Below, one piece after another: positions 23,050 through 32,739 of a DNA stretch of 64,000 bases. The stretch spans positions 17,877 through 81,876 of the forward strand of contig JASAND010007463.1 of the NCBI GenBank assembly GCA_030248195.1, given 5' to 3'. A program made the position numbers and the translations under genes. Within the stretch, counting starts at the first letter, position 1. Each line of letters opens with the position of its first letter. The DNA is from Trissonchulus latispiculum. Its lineage: Eukaryota; Nematoda; Enoplea; Enoplida; Ironidae. A model generated the notes under the pieces. That model was given only the letters and a program-made list of their open reading frames with translations. It made no database searches and was not told the origin of the DNA.

Positions 23050-25404
23050 AACTATAGTTTCCTTTGCGGGGTACCCATAGGTGTCGTGTAACCGGGACTT
23101 GGGTTGGGGTGGGGGAGGCCCCTCCCCATAGGTGTAATTGGGGGGGGGGGGGTAACCCCCCTCAGCCATTTTTTCAAACCCCCCAGAAATTTTTGGGGGG
23201 CCACCGCCCCCCCCCCCAACGGGGGGGGGGGGGGGGGGGGTCACTCGTCAGTCGCGCCGAAGGCGCGAAATTTGGGCCAAAAATGGGGCATTTTTAGGGT
23301 AAATTTGGCAAAATTTTTTAAAAAAGTCCAAATTTTTGGCTTAACGTGTTTTTTATCGCGAGAAATACACGTTTTTAACGGTTTTATGGACTTCTAGACT
23401 CCATATTGACCTTATTCTGGACTCAGAAGCATGTTGGCAATCAAATTTTCGAGTTTAAAAACACTGTCTAATGTTAAAATTACTTAATGATTTCATGTTT
23501 TTCGGTATTAGCAATGGCTGAAAATGCGATTTTTGGCATAAAAATATAAAAATTTTTTTGGGGGTGGTTGGGGGGGCTCTAAAAACGGGGCCCCCCAAAA
23601 TTCCGGGGGAGGGGGGCCCCCCCAACCCAAATCCCCGTTACACCTATGCCCCTCCCCCCAAATTTTGGGGGCGAGCCCCCTTTTTAGACCTCCCCCATAC
23701 CCCCCAAACCCCCCCAAACCTCCCCCAAAAAAGTTTTTCAATTGTTATGCCAAAAATCGCATTTTCAGCCATTGCTAATGCCAAAAAACATCCAACCATT
23801 AACTAATTTTAACAGACAGGGCCTTTAAACTCGAAAACTTGATTGCCAGCATGTTTCTGATTCCAAAATAGGGTCAATATTGAGTAAAAAAGTCCATACA
23901 ACTTTTGAAAACGTGTATTTCACGCAATAATGAACACTTTAAGCCAAAAAATTTGGACATTTTTGAAAAATTATGCAAAATTTACCCTAAGAATATCCGA
24001 TTTTTGGCCAATTTTTCCCGCCTTTGGCGCGACTAAACCCCCCCCCCCCAAGTTGGGGGGGGGGCCGGGGCCCCCAAAAATTTTTGGGGGTGGTTTGTAA
24101 AAATGGCTTGGGGGGTTACCCCCCCAAATCTCCCCCAATTCACCTACATATGGGGGCATTTGCATTTTTTGGCCATTTTTTGAAATTTCTGAGGTCCGAA
24201 TTCTGGGGGGCACTGGTGTACCACCTGTTTGGGTTGTGGGGGGGGGTAAAAAGTCTAAATCTGGTTGGGGGGGGGATGGGGAAAAATCGGAAATTTTAAA
24301 AAAACTACCCAAACTGTACCCAAAGTTTTTTCAGCTAAAAATAGCCTTTTTTGGACATAAAATCGACTATTTTCGACATAAATCTAATAAAAACCACTCG
24401 TATTGCGTTTTAAAACCTATTTTTTAGCTTTTTTGACTGTTTCTAGAATTTTCTAAAATTCTAAAAATCTAAGTTTCTAAAATTGCCAGAATTTTTGCAA
24501 AAATTTAGCATTATGTCTCTTGTTTGGAACCCATTTTAGGGGGGGAGGGGGGTCTGAGCTTGGCTTGGGGGGGAGTAGTCGGCACTTATTAGGGGGGGGG
24601 GGCGATTTTTTCGCCTTGGTCCCCCCTTAATGTTCGAAAAAATTTTTTGTCTCCGATTTGGCTGAGAAGTTGCCCTTAGGGTAAATCGAGGTCGCTGATT
24701 TCAAAAATCGAATCGAGAGATCGATCCGATCGATCAGTAGAATCGATTGATCAAAATCGATAAAAAATTTTGACTCCGATTTTTGCGAAAAGTCGCCTGT
24801 AATGTAATTCGGCGCCGCTGATTCCGAATCTGCAGTCGAAATTTCGATCCGAGCTGCCAAAATCGAGTTATTGTAGAATTTTTAAAAAAATCGATGAAAA
24901 TCGATTTTTGCGGGCGAACAATCGATTTTTATGAAATTTCGAGTGCAGATTCGGAATCAGCGGCCCCGAATTACCCTAGGGGCGACTTTTCGCGAAAATC
25001 GGAGACAAAAATTTTTTTGATCAATTTTGATCGATCGATTCTACTGATCGATCGATCGATCGGATCGATCTCTCGATTCGATTTTTGAAATCAGCGACCT
25101 CGATTTACCCTAAGGGCAACTTCTCAGCCAAATCGGAGACAAAAAATTTTTCGAACCATAAGGGGGGACCAAGGCGAAAAAATCGCCCCCCCCCCCCATC
25201 TAAATAAGTGCCGAGTAGTCGAGGTCGGGTATTGGGGGTGGGGGGGTCTGGCCTCTCAGTGGGGGGTGGTCTCACAGGGGGTAAACTGTAGCCTGGTACA
25301 CCTATGCTGGATGAGGGGTTGGGGGTGGTGCCCCCATCACATTTCGGAGGTTGGCCAAAATTTACCCCCCCACCCCCAGATCCAAAGTTCCAGGGAAACT
25401 ATGC
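23050..25404. mobile_element. Element P: 2.36-kb G/C-homopolymer foldback between TTAA sites
   Basis: Flanked by TTAA at 23046-23049 and 25405-25408 with short inverted ends sharing ATAGTTTCC / GGAAACTAT. Inside are two large inverted pairs: 23270-23575 with 23700-24010, and 24590-24860 with 24880-25195, the second carrying GATCGATC-rich arms. Runs of 8-22 G or C punctuate it. Long open frames here come from homopolymer composition and are not genes. Confidence 0.7.
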
Positions 25405-25475
25405 TTAAAGTTAAAACCTAATGTCACCCATATTGCATTTTTCATGCTCCATCGGAGCATTTTTATTCTTGTATC
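25405..25475 (+). promoter_or_regulatory. End of repeat R serving as upstream region of PSME3IP1
   Basis: TTAAAGTTAAAACCTAATGTCACCC then GCTCCATCGGAGC and TTTTTATTCTTG match the right end of R at 45907-45967. It stops 23 bp before the PSME3IP1 start codon, so the 5' UTR and probably part of the core promoter are repeat-derived. No classical TATA box stands out; promoter function is inferred from position alone. Confidence 0.45.
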
Positions 25476-25498
25476 ATGTTATAGAATATTTGTAATAA

Positions 25499-25607
25499 AT
25501 GTCTGGTGGTGACTTCCGCAGTTTTGTATCTGAAGGTGAGGTTGAAGAAGCTCGTCGCAAACGGCAACAAGAATGGGAAAAAGTTCGACAGCCTGGAGAA
25601 CCGGAAA
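25499..25607 (+). CDS. PSME3IP1: PSME3IP1 exon 1
   Basis: ATG in an aataaATGt context; encodes MSGGDFRSFVSEGEVEEARR and on to GEPE; donor GTATAT, phase 1. The start fits the family, where the conserved FVSE motif follows a short N terminus. Confidence 0.92.
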
Positions 25608-25628
25608 GTATATACGATTATTTTCTCA

Positions 25629-25667
<39 letters not shown>

Positions 25668-28600
25668 ACGCACCTCATAAAATGTGACTTTTATATATAC
25701 GTATATGTACTTTTTCTTAGGTTGTTTTTGTTTTACTGTTGCTGTTTTCTGGCATAATCAATGTGACAGGGACAGCTATATAATGCTGAATCATTCCTCT
25801 AAGGACGTATATAGATGTCTATACACCATCGTCTTGGGGGTGAACAGTCAACGAATTGTTGGTTTCCAAGTAATATCGGACCCTGGGGCCCGTTGCATAT
25901 ATAAATGTGATTAGTTGGTTAGTGTAGCAGTTTTTCGAGTATAATCAGTGCTACGAATGAGTTACGACAATAATTTATATGTCATCTTGAAGCTCTTTGA
26001 GCGTTCTAATAAAATCAAAAGTCTAAATTAAATTACAACCGAAATTGGAGTGATGCCTGCGTAAAAAGTAAACAAATTACGATTGAGTTCAAAATTTTCT
26101 TTTGACTGATTGAATCTGTGAGGATAATTTAAATACTCTATAATTTTTAATTAAACCACTTCAATAGCTATATACTATATGGTACAAAAAACTCCAAAAC
26201 AAGGGACTGCACCAGAAGTTTTCCTCGAAAAACTGCAACACTAATATCGACTAATTTTTATGCAACGGGCCTCCGGAGGTCGGAGGAAGCGCGCACTGGA
26301 CAGTCAGTGAAAAGAATGAGTCTTTCCATCTGGATGGTTGCCGACGTACGTATATTGCGTACGGTGCCGACATTTGTTGCATCAATTGCGGTTACGAGAT
26401 ATTTTATCTGCGGAATTACAGCTCAGAAAGCATTGAAGCCTGAGCCTGCAATACTGGCCAAAATAAAATTGCCGTGTCACTAGCAGAAGTGATATCATGT
26501 CAGTGACCTCGTCATTACAGATCGGTGTGTTAAACTTGCCGTATGTAAACAAAAAGTGCAATCTTAGTGCGATTTTCGCGAAACTTGGCGAAATTGTCCT
26601 TGTTTTTCTCGATAATTGTCGATTTAGTCGTCTTGATAACGACATTCACCCAAGTTTGCGTTAATCGCGTTCAGTTAACGTACTGCGCGAGTTCACATTG
26701 TGGAACGATTCTGCTGCGCTGTACTGTATATATATTCGTATGCTAGCATTTCGTTTAGAGTTTAGTTCGCTTAATTTTCCTTAGTTGAAATTGACGTTGC
26801 AAAAGCTTGAAGTTTTGGGGAAAGAAGATATAATCTTTGTTATTGATGTTTAGCCGCACCAGAGCCCGAAGTGGATAGTCGTCCTTTGTACGTTCAGCTT
26901 CAGGATCAAAAGGAGAAGAAGAAATTGGAAATGGAAGAAGCTTCCAGATTAAGTGAGTTTTCTTTATATTTATTTGAGGCTTTTTCTTCATTGACAATAC
27001 GCTGCACTTTATTTCCTTCTTATTAACGTGGGCACGCGATCTGTTATGATTGGCCACCCGATTTTCAGTATCGGTGGAAAATATTGTTTATAACCATTTT
27101 GCTCTTAGCTTTTAGAACATATTGTAAGAGGTGTAAATGATGAAGAAGTGGAGTTTTTGGATATGGTGGACTCATTGAAAGCTAAAAATGATAAGCTAAT
27201 TCGTGAAGAGCAGGATCAAATTTTGAAAGAAGTTAAGATATCCTTTTCTGCCCATTTTTTTGGTTTCGTGTCTTTCAGTTTTATTGGGAGCTATTCAAAT
27301 CATTTATACAAGAACCAAAAATGCTCCTTCGTCGCATGTAAAATACATATGAGTACTCTCAGGCAGGTTGTACAAACACGGAAACTAGCCTGTAAAATGC
27401 ATATGAGTGGCGTTGAGGTTGTAAATTAAGGAAAACAAGTTGCATCGGCTTAACATATGAGCCTGTCCTACAACGAGGCTCGTATTGGCGTCACAGTGCA
27501 TTGGCTTTCATTTGGTACCAAATTTGACCACTTTTGATAATTTTCATTTTCGACCCAAAATCGCCTAAGACCCCCACCCCCCATACCCCAGCACAGCACT
27601 CTATAGCCACTTTGAGCATGCACTTTTATGAGAAAAGTTGCTCAGCTCACTTGTGGCTTTCATTTGGTACCAAATTTGACCACTTTTGAAAATTTTCATT
27701 TTCGACCCAAAATCGGCTAAGTCCCCACCCCACCCACCACAGCACTCTACAGCCACTTTGAGCATGCAATTCTATGACAAAAGTTGCTCAGCTCACTTAG
27801 GGCTTTCATTTGGTACCAAATTTGACCACTTTTGAAAAATTTCATTTTGGACCACCTGACCCCTTACCGACCTGACCCCTCAGACGGTCAAGTGGCGCCA
27901 GCCCAGCAAAATGGGTGCTGTGTACAGCAAAACGGACCCCGGAAATGAGCTGGGCGCACCAGAAAACCCCTATAGAGAAAGTTTTGAGAGGCCAAGTAGA
28001 GCCTAGTATGGACTTCCAGGAAACGGTTGCTGACATGACCCTCCAGACGGCAAAGTGGAACCAGCCCGGCAAGATGGATGAGTCGGACGGCAAAACGGAC
28101 ACCGGGAATGAGCTGGGCGCACCAAAAAAACCCTATAGGCGAAGTTATGAGAGGCCAAGTAGAGCCTAGTATGGGCCTCCAGGTAGCGGTTGCCGACATG
28201 ACTCTCCAGACGGCAAAGTGGAACCAGCCCAGCAACCTGGGCCAGTCGGGCAGCAAAATTGATAGCGGGAATCGATTCTCCGTCCGCAAAAACCTTTGTA
28301 TGCAAGATTTGAGCCTTCCAGGTCGTAAAATAAGCGAAAAAAACCAAGTTCAAAGTTGGACCCAAAATTCACCAACTTTGGCAGGCCAGTACCCAAAAAT
28401 TACGCTCAGGGCCGGAAAATCATATAGCAATTGTACGACCCTGATATGTGTCCTATTCAGCCATATAGGCAGTATTGCCCCATATATAGCCCAGTCTGAC
28501 TTATTACGGCGCCTTTGAAGCATACTTTTTGGCCATTTTAGCGTTTTGGCCGATTTTGGCCCCCCGCCAAAAATTTTTTCCGTCTCTGGGAAGCATAGAA

Positions 28601-31533
28601 ACTAGCATATCGGCTTATTTTTGTTGCGTACTCCAAGAATATATATGGTTTTCATAGGCAAAAATTTTTCTATCTGTTGTTATTGAAGCTACAAAACTCC
28701 CTTACCAGACGTCAAAGCGGAGAACCGGAAAAAAACATCACTCTCGTAAGCGATTTTTGGCATAACTTTTTAACGGAAAGTGGTACGGGGATGAAACTTC
28801 AGGAACATACTTATCTCGACACGTACAATTTTTTGCGCACATAATCTGCGCAGCTTCTGCGCAGCCATGTTTTGTATACACGGTCATTCGACCATTTTCA
28901 CTCATATTATATAGGGGTCGCTACCGCGACCCCTATGATTTAAATGTTTATGTATGCAATGTTTATGTATGCATTAATATGCTTTACTTAATTATGACAC
29001 TTGTTTGTATATTTTGTATTCTAAATTAGCTAAAATTTGTCGCATTAACAACTTTCCGCGGATCAGTAACATTCTGTAAAGTTTGTGCGAAGTTTTTTGT
29101 ATGCAATGTTTTGAAAACACTGGAATTGTAATCGTCTCTTCTGTTGTTTTTCTTAACCTGAATCGTTGCGGCATGGTATATACGAAAATATGGTGCAGGG
29201 ACTTTCTACCGAAGCTTCAACCTCTGTTGTTACTTCAACAATTTCGAAGAAACCATCTTCTACTGCAAATAAGCAGGCAGAGCTGCTAAAAGGAATAAAG
29301 CGGAAAAGGTGTGTATGAATTAAGAATATACGTATTCATGCTTAGGGACTTGTACAGTGGAAGTTTCATGCAGTACGCCATCCCGGAAACAAATGAATAA
29401 GTTTGACTGAAACTCGTTTTCAAGTGTGTTTATCCCTGCTTCTGTAAGAAGAGTTAGAAAAGAAGAGGCGAGTTTCTACAGTTTCTACTGTAAATTAGTT
29501 TGTTCCTTTCAGAAATTAAATAACTGCGCTGCAGACTGATGTCTCACTCGATGCCTCACTCGCCATTCTAGTACCTATTTCCTGGGTTTACTTTAGTTGG
29601 GGGGGGGGGGGGGGGGGGGGGGGCCCCTCTCCCCCACTTTTCGGGTCCCCCCCCCACTCGGCCCCACCCCCACTTTTTTGGGCCCCCCCCCCGCTCACCC
29701 CAAGGTGCCTAGAAATTGCCAAATTTTTAGGATTTTTGGGCAAAATTTCCCGGCTTCGCCGAAATTTTTTGGTCAAAAACCGTCTATTTTGGTACTCCAA
29801 CTTAGTTTTTGAGCACTTTTTAGCTTAGTTATAGCAGTATATGTGGAAAACAGGCTATTTATACGGCAGTTTTAGCATCTTTGGCCCATTTTGTTCCCCC
29901 CACTAGTGGGGGGTGCGTCCCCCCACTCTCCCCCCACTTATTTTTGCCAAAGATAAACCCAGAATTCTATTGCTTTGTAGTCGGACTCTCGGACTTGACT
30001 AGTAATCATGGGCACCGGACATTTTTTATATCCGGATATCCGCCTATTTTGCATATGTGGATAGTTATCTGCCTATTCCAAGCTTCAGTTCAAGAAAATT
30101 TTTTGATTTTACAGTTGAAATTACAATTTTTCTGTCAACTTATTGGTACGCTGCGAATTTCTATCATACAGCCAACCCACAACCTTCATTTCAAAAATAT
30201 TTTCAGAGAAATTTTTGAAACCTAGTTTTAAGAATTTTGACATTTTTGTGAAAAATTTGCTAATTTTTCATTACTTTGTCTGAAATGTAAACGGATATAC
30301 GAATATTTTCTCAAATCGGATATTACCCGGATATCCAGTGCCCGTTACTAGACTTGACTGCAGCAAATGCAGCATTTAGAAGTAAACTATACAAAATGTC
30401 CTTGATTTTTCTCGCATCCGTATTTCGAATGAGAAGGCCCTTTGTGCACATGCTTCGCAGAATTTATATAATTCAGCTTCAGTCCGTTTTCGCAGTTGCA
30501 TTTTGTGACCATTAACCGTAGGTTAGCATTATCTCATGATTCATTTTTTATTTTAGTGTTACTAGTTCTGCCTCGTCTGGCTCCGAAAAGCAAAAGAAGT
30601 TAGATCAAGCAGCCGACGGTTTGTTTGTTTTTCGCCTCTAAAGCTGCCTTGAAATTGCGCCAGCAGTATACATGACTATAGTGCTATGTTACAAGTACAT
30701 TTGTTCAAGTAATATGCAACTGTAAGATATGCACTTGTTGATACTAGTAATACTAAATTGTTACCGAAAGTTTGATCTAGACGGACTGTTTGACTCGAAC
30801 ATTGCACTCTGATAACGGTCAAGTCTAGCTAATATTAGTTTTCTGTGAAACGACCCGTCAGGTTTTCTATATTTTTCAGTTTTCAGTAACGTAAAGTTTA
30901 TAGTTTCCTTGTCTGGACGTTCTGGGAAATTTTGCGAGTATCTTTAAATTTTGTTTTCCCAGTAGCCAAGGTCAGAGCTCGAGCTCAGTCTGTCAGTTCT
31001 TTTTGCTCAGAGCTCGCTACACTTAGGCAAAGATCATAAAAAGTCTTCAATATTACAATTTCGAACGCTTTCTTACTGGAACATGTGCATATATTGGTAG
31101 GAACATAAAAATGTTTTTTCAACTTGAGCTTTCGGTTTTAGCACCATTCACTGCCGCTCCTGCTGATTCAACAACTAGCGGCGAACCTGACTCTACGACA
31201 ACTTCATGCACCAATTCTTCTACTCCCGGGTCCTGCGCAGCAGATTGTGGACGATTGCCTTCAACTATGCAGTGTGTCGGCGTCTTGCCTGGAATCGTTT
31301 CAGCCTACGCGGATAGCTCTGACTCAGTTTCCAGCGGTGACAGTAGTTCAGAGGATGAGAGTCATTATGCTGGTCAGCTTACCTATCGATACGTGGCTCT
31401 CAGCCAGTTGGCTGGTACCGGATCTTGCGGAAGCCAAGAGTCCAGCAAAAGTGGTGGCAGAAAGAAATCGTCGACTGCTGGCGGAGCTTGCTCATCTCGA
31501 TTGGCCGCGACTAGACCTGATGTGATAACTTAG
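25499..31533 (+). CDS. PSME3IP1: PSME3-interacting protein PSME3IP1/FAM192A (NIP30 domain)
   Basis: Six exons: 25499-25607, 26854-26952, 27116-27231, 29199-29308, 30557-30618 and 31142-31533; 888 nt, 295 codons plus stop, phases consistent throughout. The N-terminal half is the NIP30 domain: FVSEGEVEEARRKRQQEWEK, then PLY...QKEKKKLE, then VRGVNDEEVEFLDMVD, each aligning in order with vertebrate FAM192A. The C-terminal part keeps the basic A-E-L-L-K-G-I-K-R-K segment and the diagnostic C-V-G-V-L-P-G-I followed by an acidic serine run (SSDSVSSGDSSSEDES). In mammals the protein (PIP30) binds the nuclear proteasome activator PA28-gamma/PSME3 through its C-terminal region, helped by CK2 phosphorylation of such serines. 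About 40 residues longer than the human protein, mainly a Thr/Ser-rich linker. The gene appears complete. Confidence 0.93.
25632..25665. repeat. (TA)n microsatellite in PSME3IP1 intron 1
   Basis: About 17 TA units starting 24 bp after the exon 1 donor. Confidence 0.95.
26854..26952 (+). CDS. PSME3IP1: PSME3IP1 exon 2
   Basis: Acceptor TTTAG (or the in-frame alternative CACCAG nine bases later); donor GTGAGT. Encodes the PEVDSRPLYVQLQDQKEKKK helix of the NIP30 domain. Confidence 0.88.
   Translation, partial: PHQSPKWIVVLCTFSFRIKRRRRNWKWKKLPD
27116..27231 (+). CDS. PSME3IP1: PSME3IP1 exon 3
   Basis: Acceptor CTTTTAG, donor GTTAAG. Encodes HIVRGVNDEEVEFLDMVDSL and a Glu/Lys-rich coiled segment, matching the end of the NIP30 domain. 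Confidence 0.9.
27508..27880 (+). repeat. Tandem repeat, period about 148 bp, intron 3 of PSME3IP1
   Basis: Two and a half copies of a unit starting GGCTTTCATTTGGTACCAAA at about 27508, 27655 and 27803, each with CACAGCACTCTA and GAGCATGCA inside. Confidence 0.85.
27901..28290 (+). repeat. Tandem repeat, period about 163 bp, intron 3 of PSME3IP1
   Basis: Units starting CCAGCCCAGCA/CCAGCCCGGCA at about 27901, 28064 and 28228, with GAGCTGGGCGCACCA and GAGGCCAAGTAGAGCC inside. Open frames on both strands are products of the repeat. Confidence 0.85.
28300..28944. repeat. Repeat ending in a perfect GGGGTCGC hairpin
   Basis: Unclassified intronic DNA ending at ATAGGGGTCGC-TACC-GCGACCCCTAT (about 28911-28936), preceded by CACTCATATTAT. 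Similar hairpin caps occur at about 42853 and 56595. Confidence 0.5.
29199..29308 (+). CDS. PSME3IP1: PSME3IP1 exon 4
   Basis: Acceptor GTGCAG, donor GTGTGT. Ser/Thr-rich linker followed by KQAELLKGIKRKR, the counterpart of the conserved basic AKLLAG segment. Confidence 0.85.
29582..29962. mobile_element. CTGGGTTTACTTTA MITE with G/C runs
   Basis: Inverted ends CTGGGTTTACTTTA and AAAGATAAACCCAG around about 350 bp of G/C homopolymers and CCCCCACTTTT motifs; second copy at 60411-60834. No clean duplication at this site. Lies in PSME3IP1 intron 4. Confidence 0.75.
30557..30618 (+). CDS. PSME3IP1: PSME3IP1 exon 5
   Basis: 62-nt exon, acceptor ATTTTAG, donor GTTTGT; encodes VTSSASSGSEKQKKLDQAAD. 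Short, but phase-compatible with both neighbours. Confidence 0.8.
31142..31533 (+). CDS. PSME3IP1: PSME3IP1 exon 6 (terminal)
   Basis: Acceptor GGTTTTAG; reads to TAG at 31531. Contains MQCVGVLPGIVSAYADSSDS and the acidic serine run that in vertebrates binds PSME3, then a Ser/Gly/Lys tail not found in the human protein. Confidence 0.92.
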
Positions 31534-31601
31534 AGACGAACCGCTGTGGATTTACTCTTTAAAAAGCATTTACTGTTTTGGATTAGATATGTTATAACAA
31601 T

Positions 31602-31607
31602 AATAAA
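31602..31607 (+). terminator. Poly(A) signal AATAAA of PSME3IP1
   Basis: Canonical hexamer 69 bp after the stop codon. Confidence 0.8.
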
Positions 31608-31619
31608 ATTTATATTATT

Positions 31620-32192
31620 GACTTATAATCATTGTTTGTCAAGTTAAGTGGAACAACTGAAATCAGCCATTCTCTGTCTTGTATCGTGTACGTATGTAGT
31701 ACGATGTAAACATTTTGTCTATAGTAAAGATTTGTTGATTGTTTTTATAACATGTAGTAGTGATTCAAGCTCATAGTTTGACTGACCAATGTATGAGCAG
31801 TTAAACTGTTGGAAAGCTGATGATAAGGGACTATGTTGAAACATCATTATTCCAGCCGGATAAGGCAGAATAAACATTTTTGTGTTTAAGCTCTGTATGC
31901 AGTCAAAACGAGAATTTGCCAAATGTCCTACGCGTACTCTGTATTGTAATCCCCTCACGGTATTAGCTGAGATTCTTACCGCACATCGTTACACAGTTGG
32001 AATGTGATGTAACCGCACTTGCCCTGCTAAAGCTCGAAAACATTCAATGTTCTCGTCGGTTTTCAGCTTCAGACCGAGCATAGCGGTTCAGTTTTATAGC
32101 TACTTCGATCCGATTTGTGGAACACGTGTCGTGTTTCACAGAGTGAGGACCATTCTTAATATATGTTGTGCACTCTGTATTAGTGAAGGTAA
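31620..32192. other. Intergenic DNA after PSME3IP1
   Basis: No gene or repeat recognised. Confidence 0.4.
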
Positions 32193-32736
32193 GGGCTATT
32201 TCTTTAAAGATTAAAATGGTCGGATTAAACGGATTAAAAATCAGTCGGATTTAAATGTCAATAGCTGTTTCTTTAATGCAGGATTAAACAGATTAAAATT
32301 AACTCGTTTGATCCGGCCATTTTCATCCTCGGATTAAACGAGTTAACTCAATTCGTTTAATCCGCCATTAAAAATTTTAATCCATCAACTTAATCCGTTT
32401 AATCCGCATAGCTGCACGAGGATTAAAAACTAGTTGAAAATGCAGGAGACAGATTAAATGGATTTAAATTAATCTTTAAAGGAACAGCGATTAAGCAGGT
32501 CGGATTAATGTTGACTCTTCCATTTTTTAATCCGAAGTGGGCATAAAGAAACGGGATTAAAATTAGTTAAAATTAAAATTTTAATCCTAGCTGCATTAAA
32601 GAAACAGGATTGAATTTAATCCGTTTAACTCGTTTAACTAGCAGGATTAAATTTTAATCCGTTTAGTCCGAGGTGCTGTTTCTTTAATGCGGATTAATTT
32701 TAATCTAATCTGTTTAATCTTTAAAGAAATAGGGCC
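32193..32736. mobile_element. PIF/Harbinger-like MITE made of GGATTAAAC motifs
   Basis: Inverted ends GGGCTATTTCTTTAAAGATT and its near-complement ...TTTAAAGAAATAGGGCC, flanked by TAA on both sides (32190-32192, 32737-32739). The interior is a mosaic of CGGATTAAAC and TTTAATCCG in both orientations. A 3-bp TAA duplication with GGGCC-type ends suggests PIF/Harbinger. Confidence 0.65.
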
Positions 32737-32739
32737 TAA

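Noticed and set aside
23064..24427. Several Pro/Gly-rich frames of 60-110 codons on both strands
   Set aside because: They follow G and C homopolymers in element P and exist symmetrically in both strands because of the inverted arms.
27842..28518. Overlapping frames of 120-146 codons on both strands
   Set aside because: They arise from a 163-bp tandem repeat; frames repeat with the unit and lie in a PSME3IP1 intron.
31247..31525. 92-codon frame overlapping the last PSME3IP1 exon
   Set aside because: A shadow in another frame of a well-supported exon.
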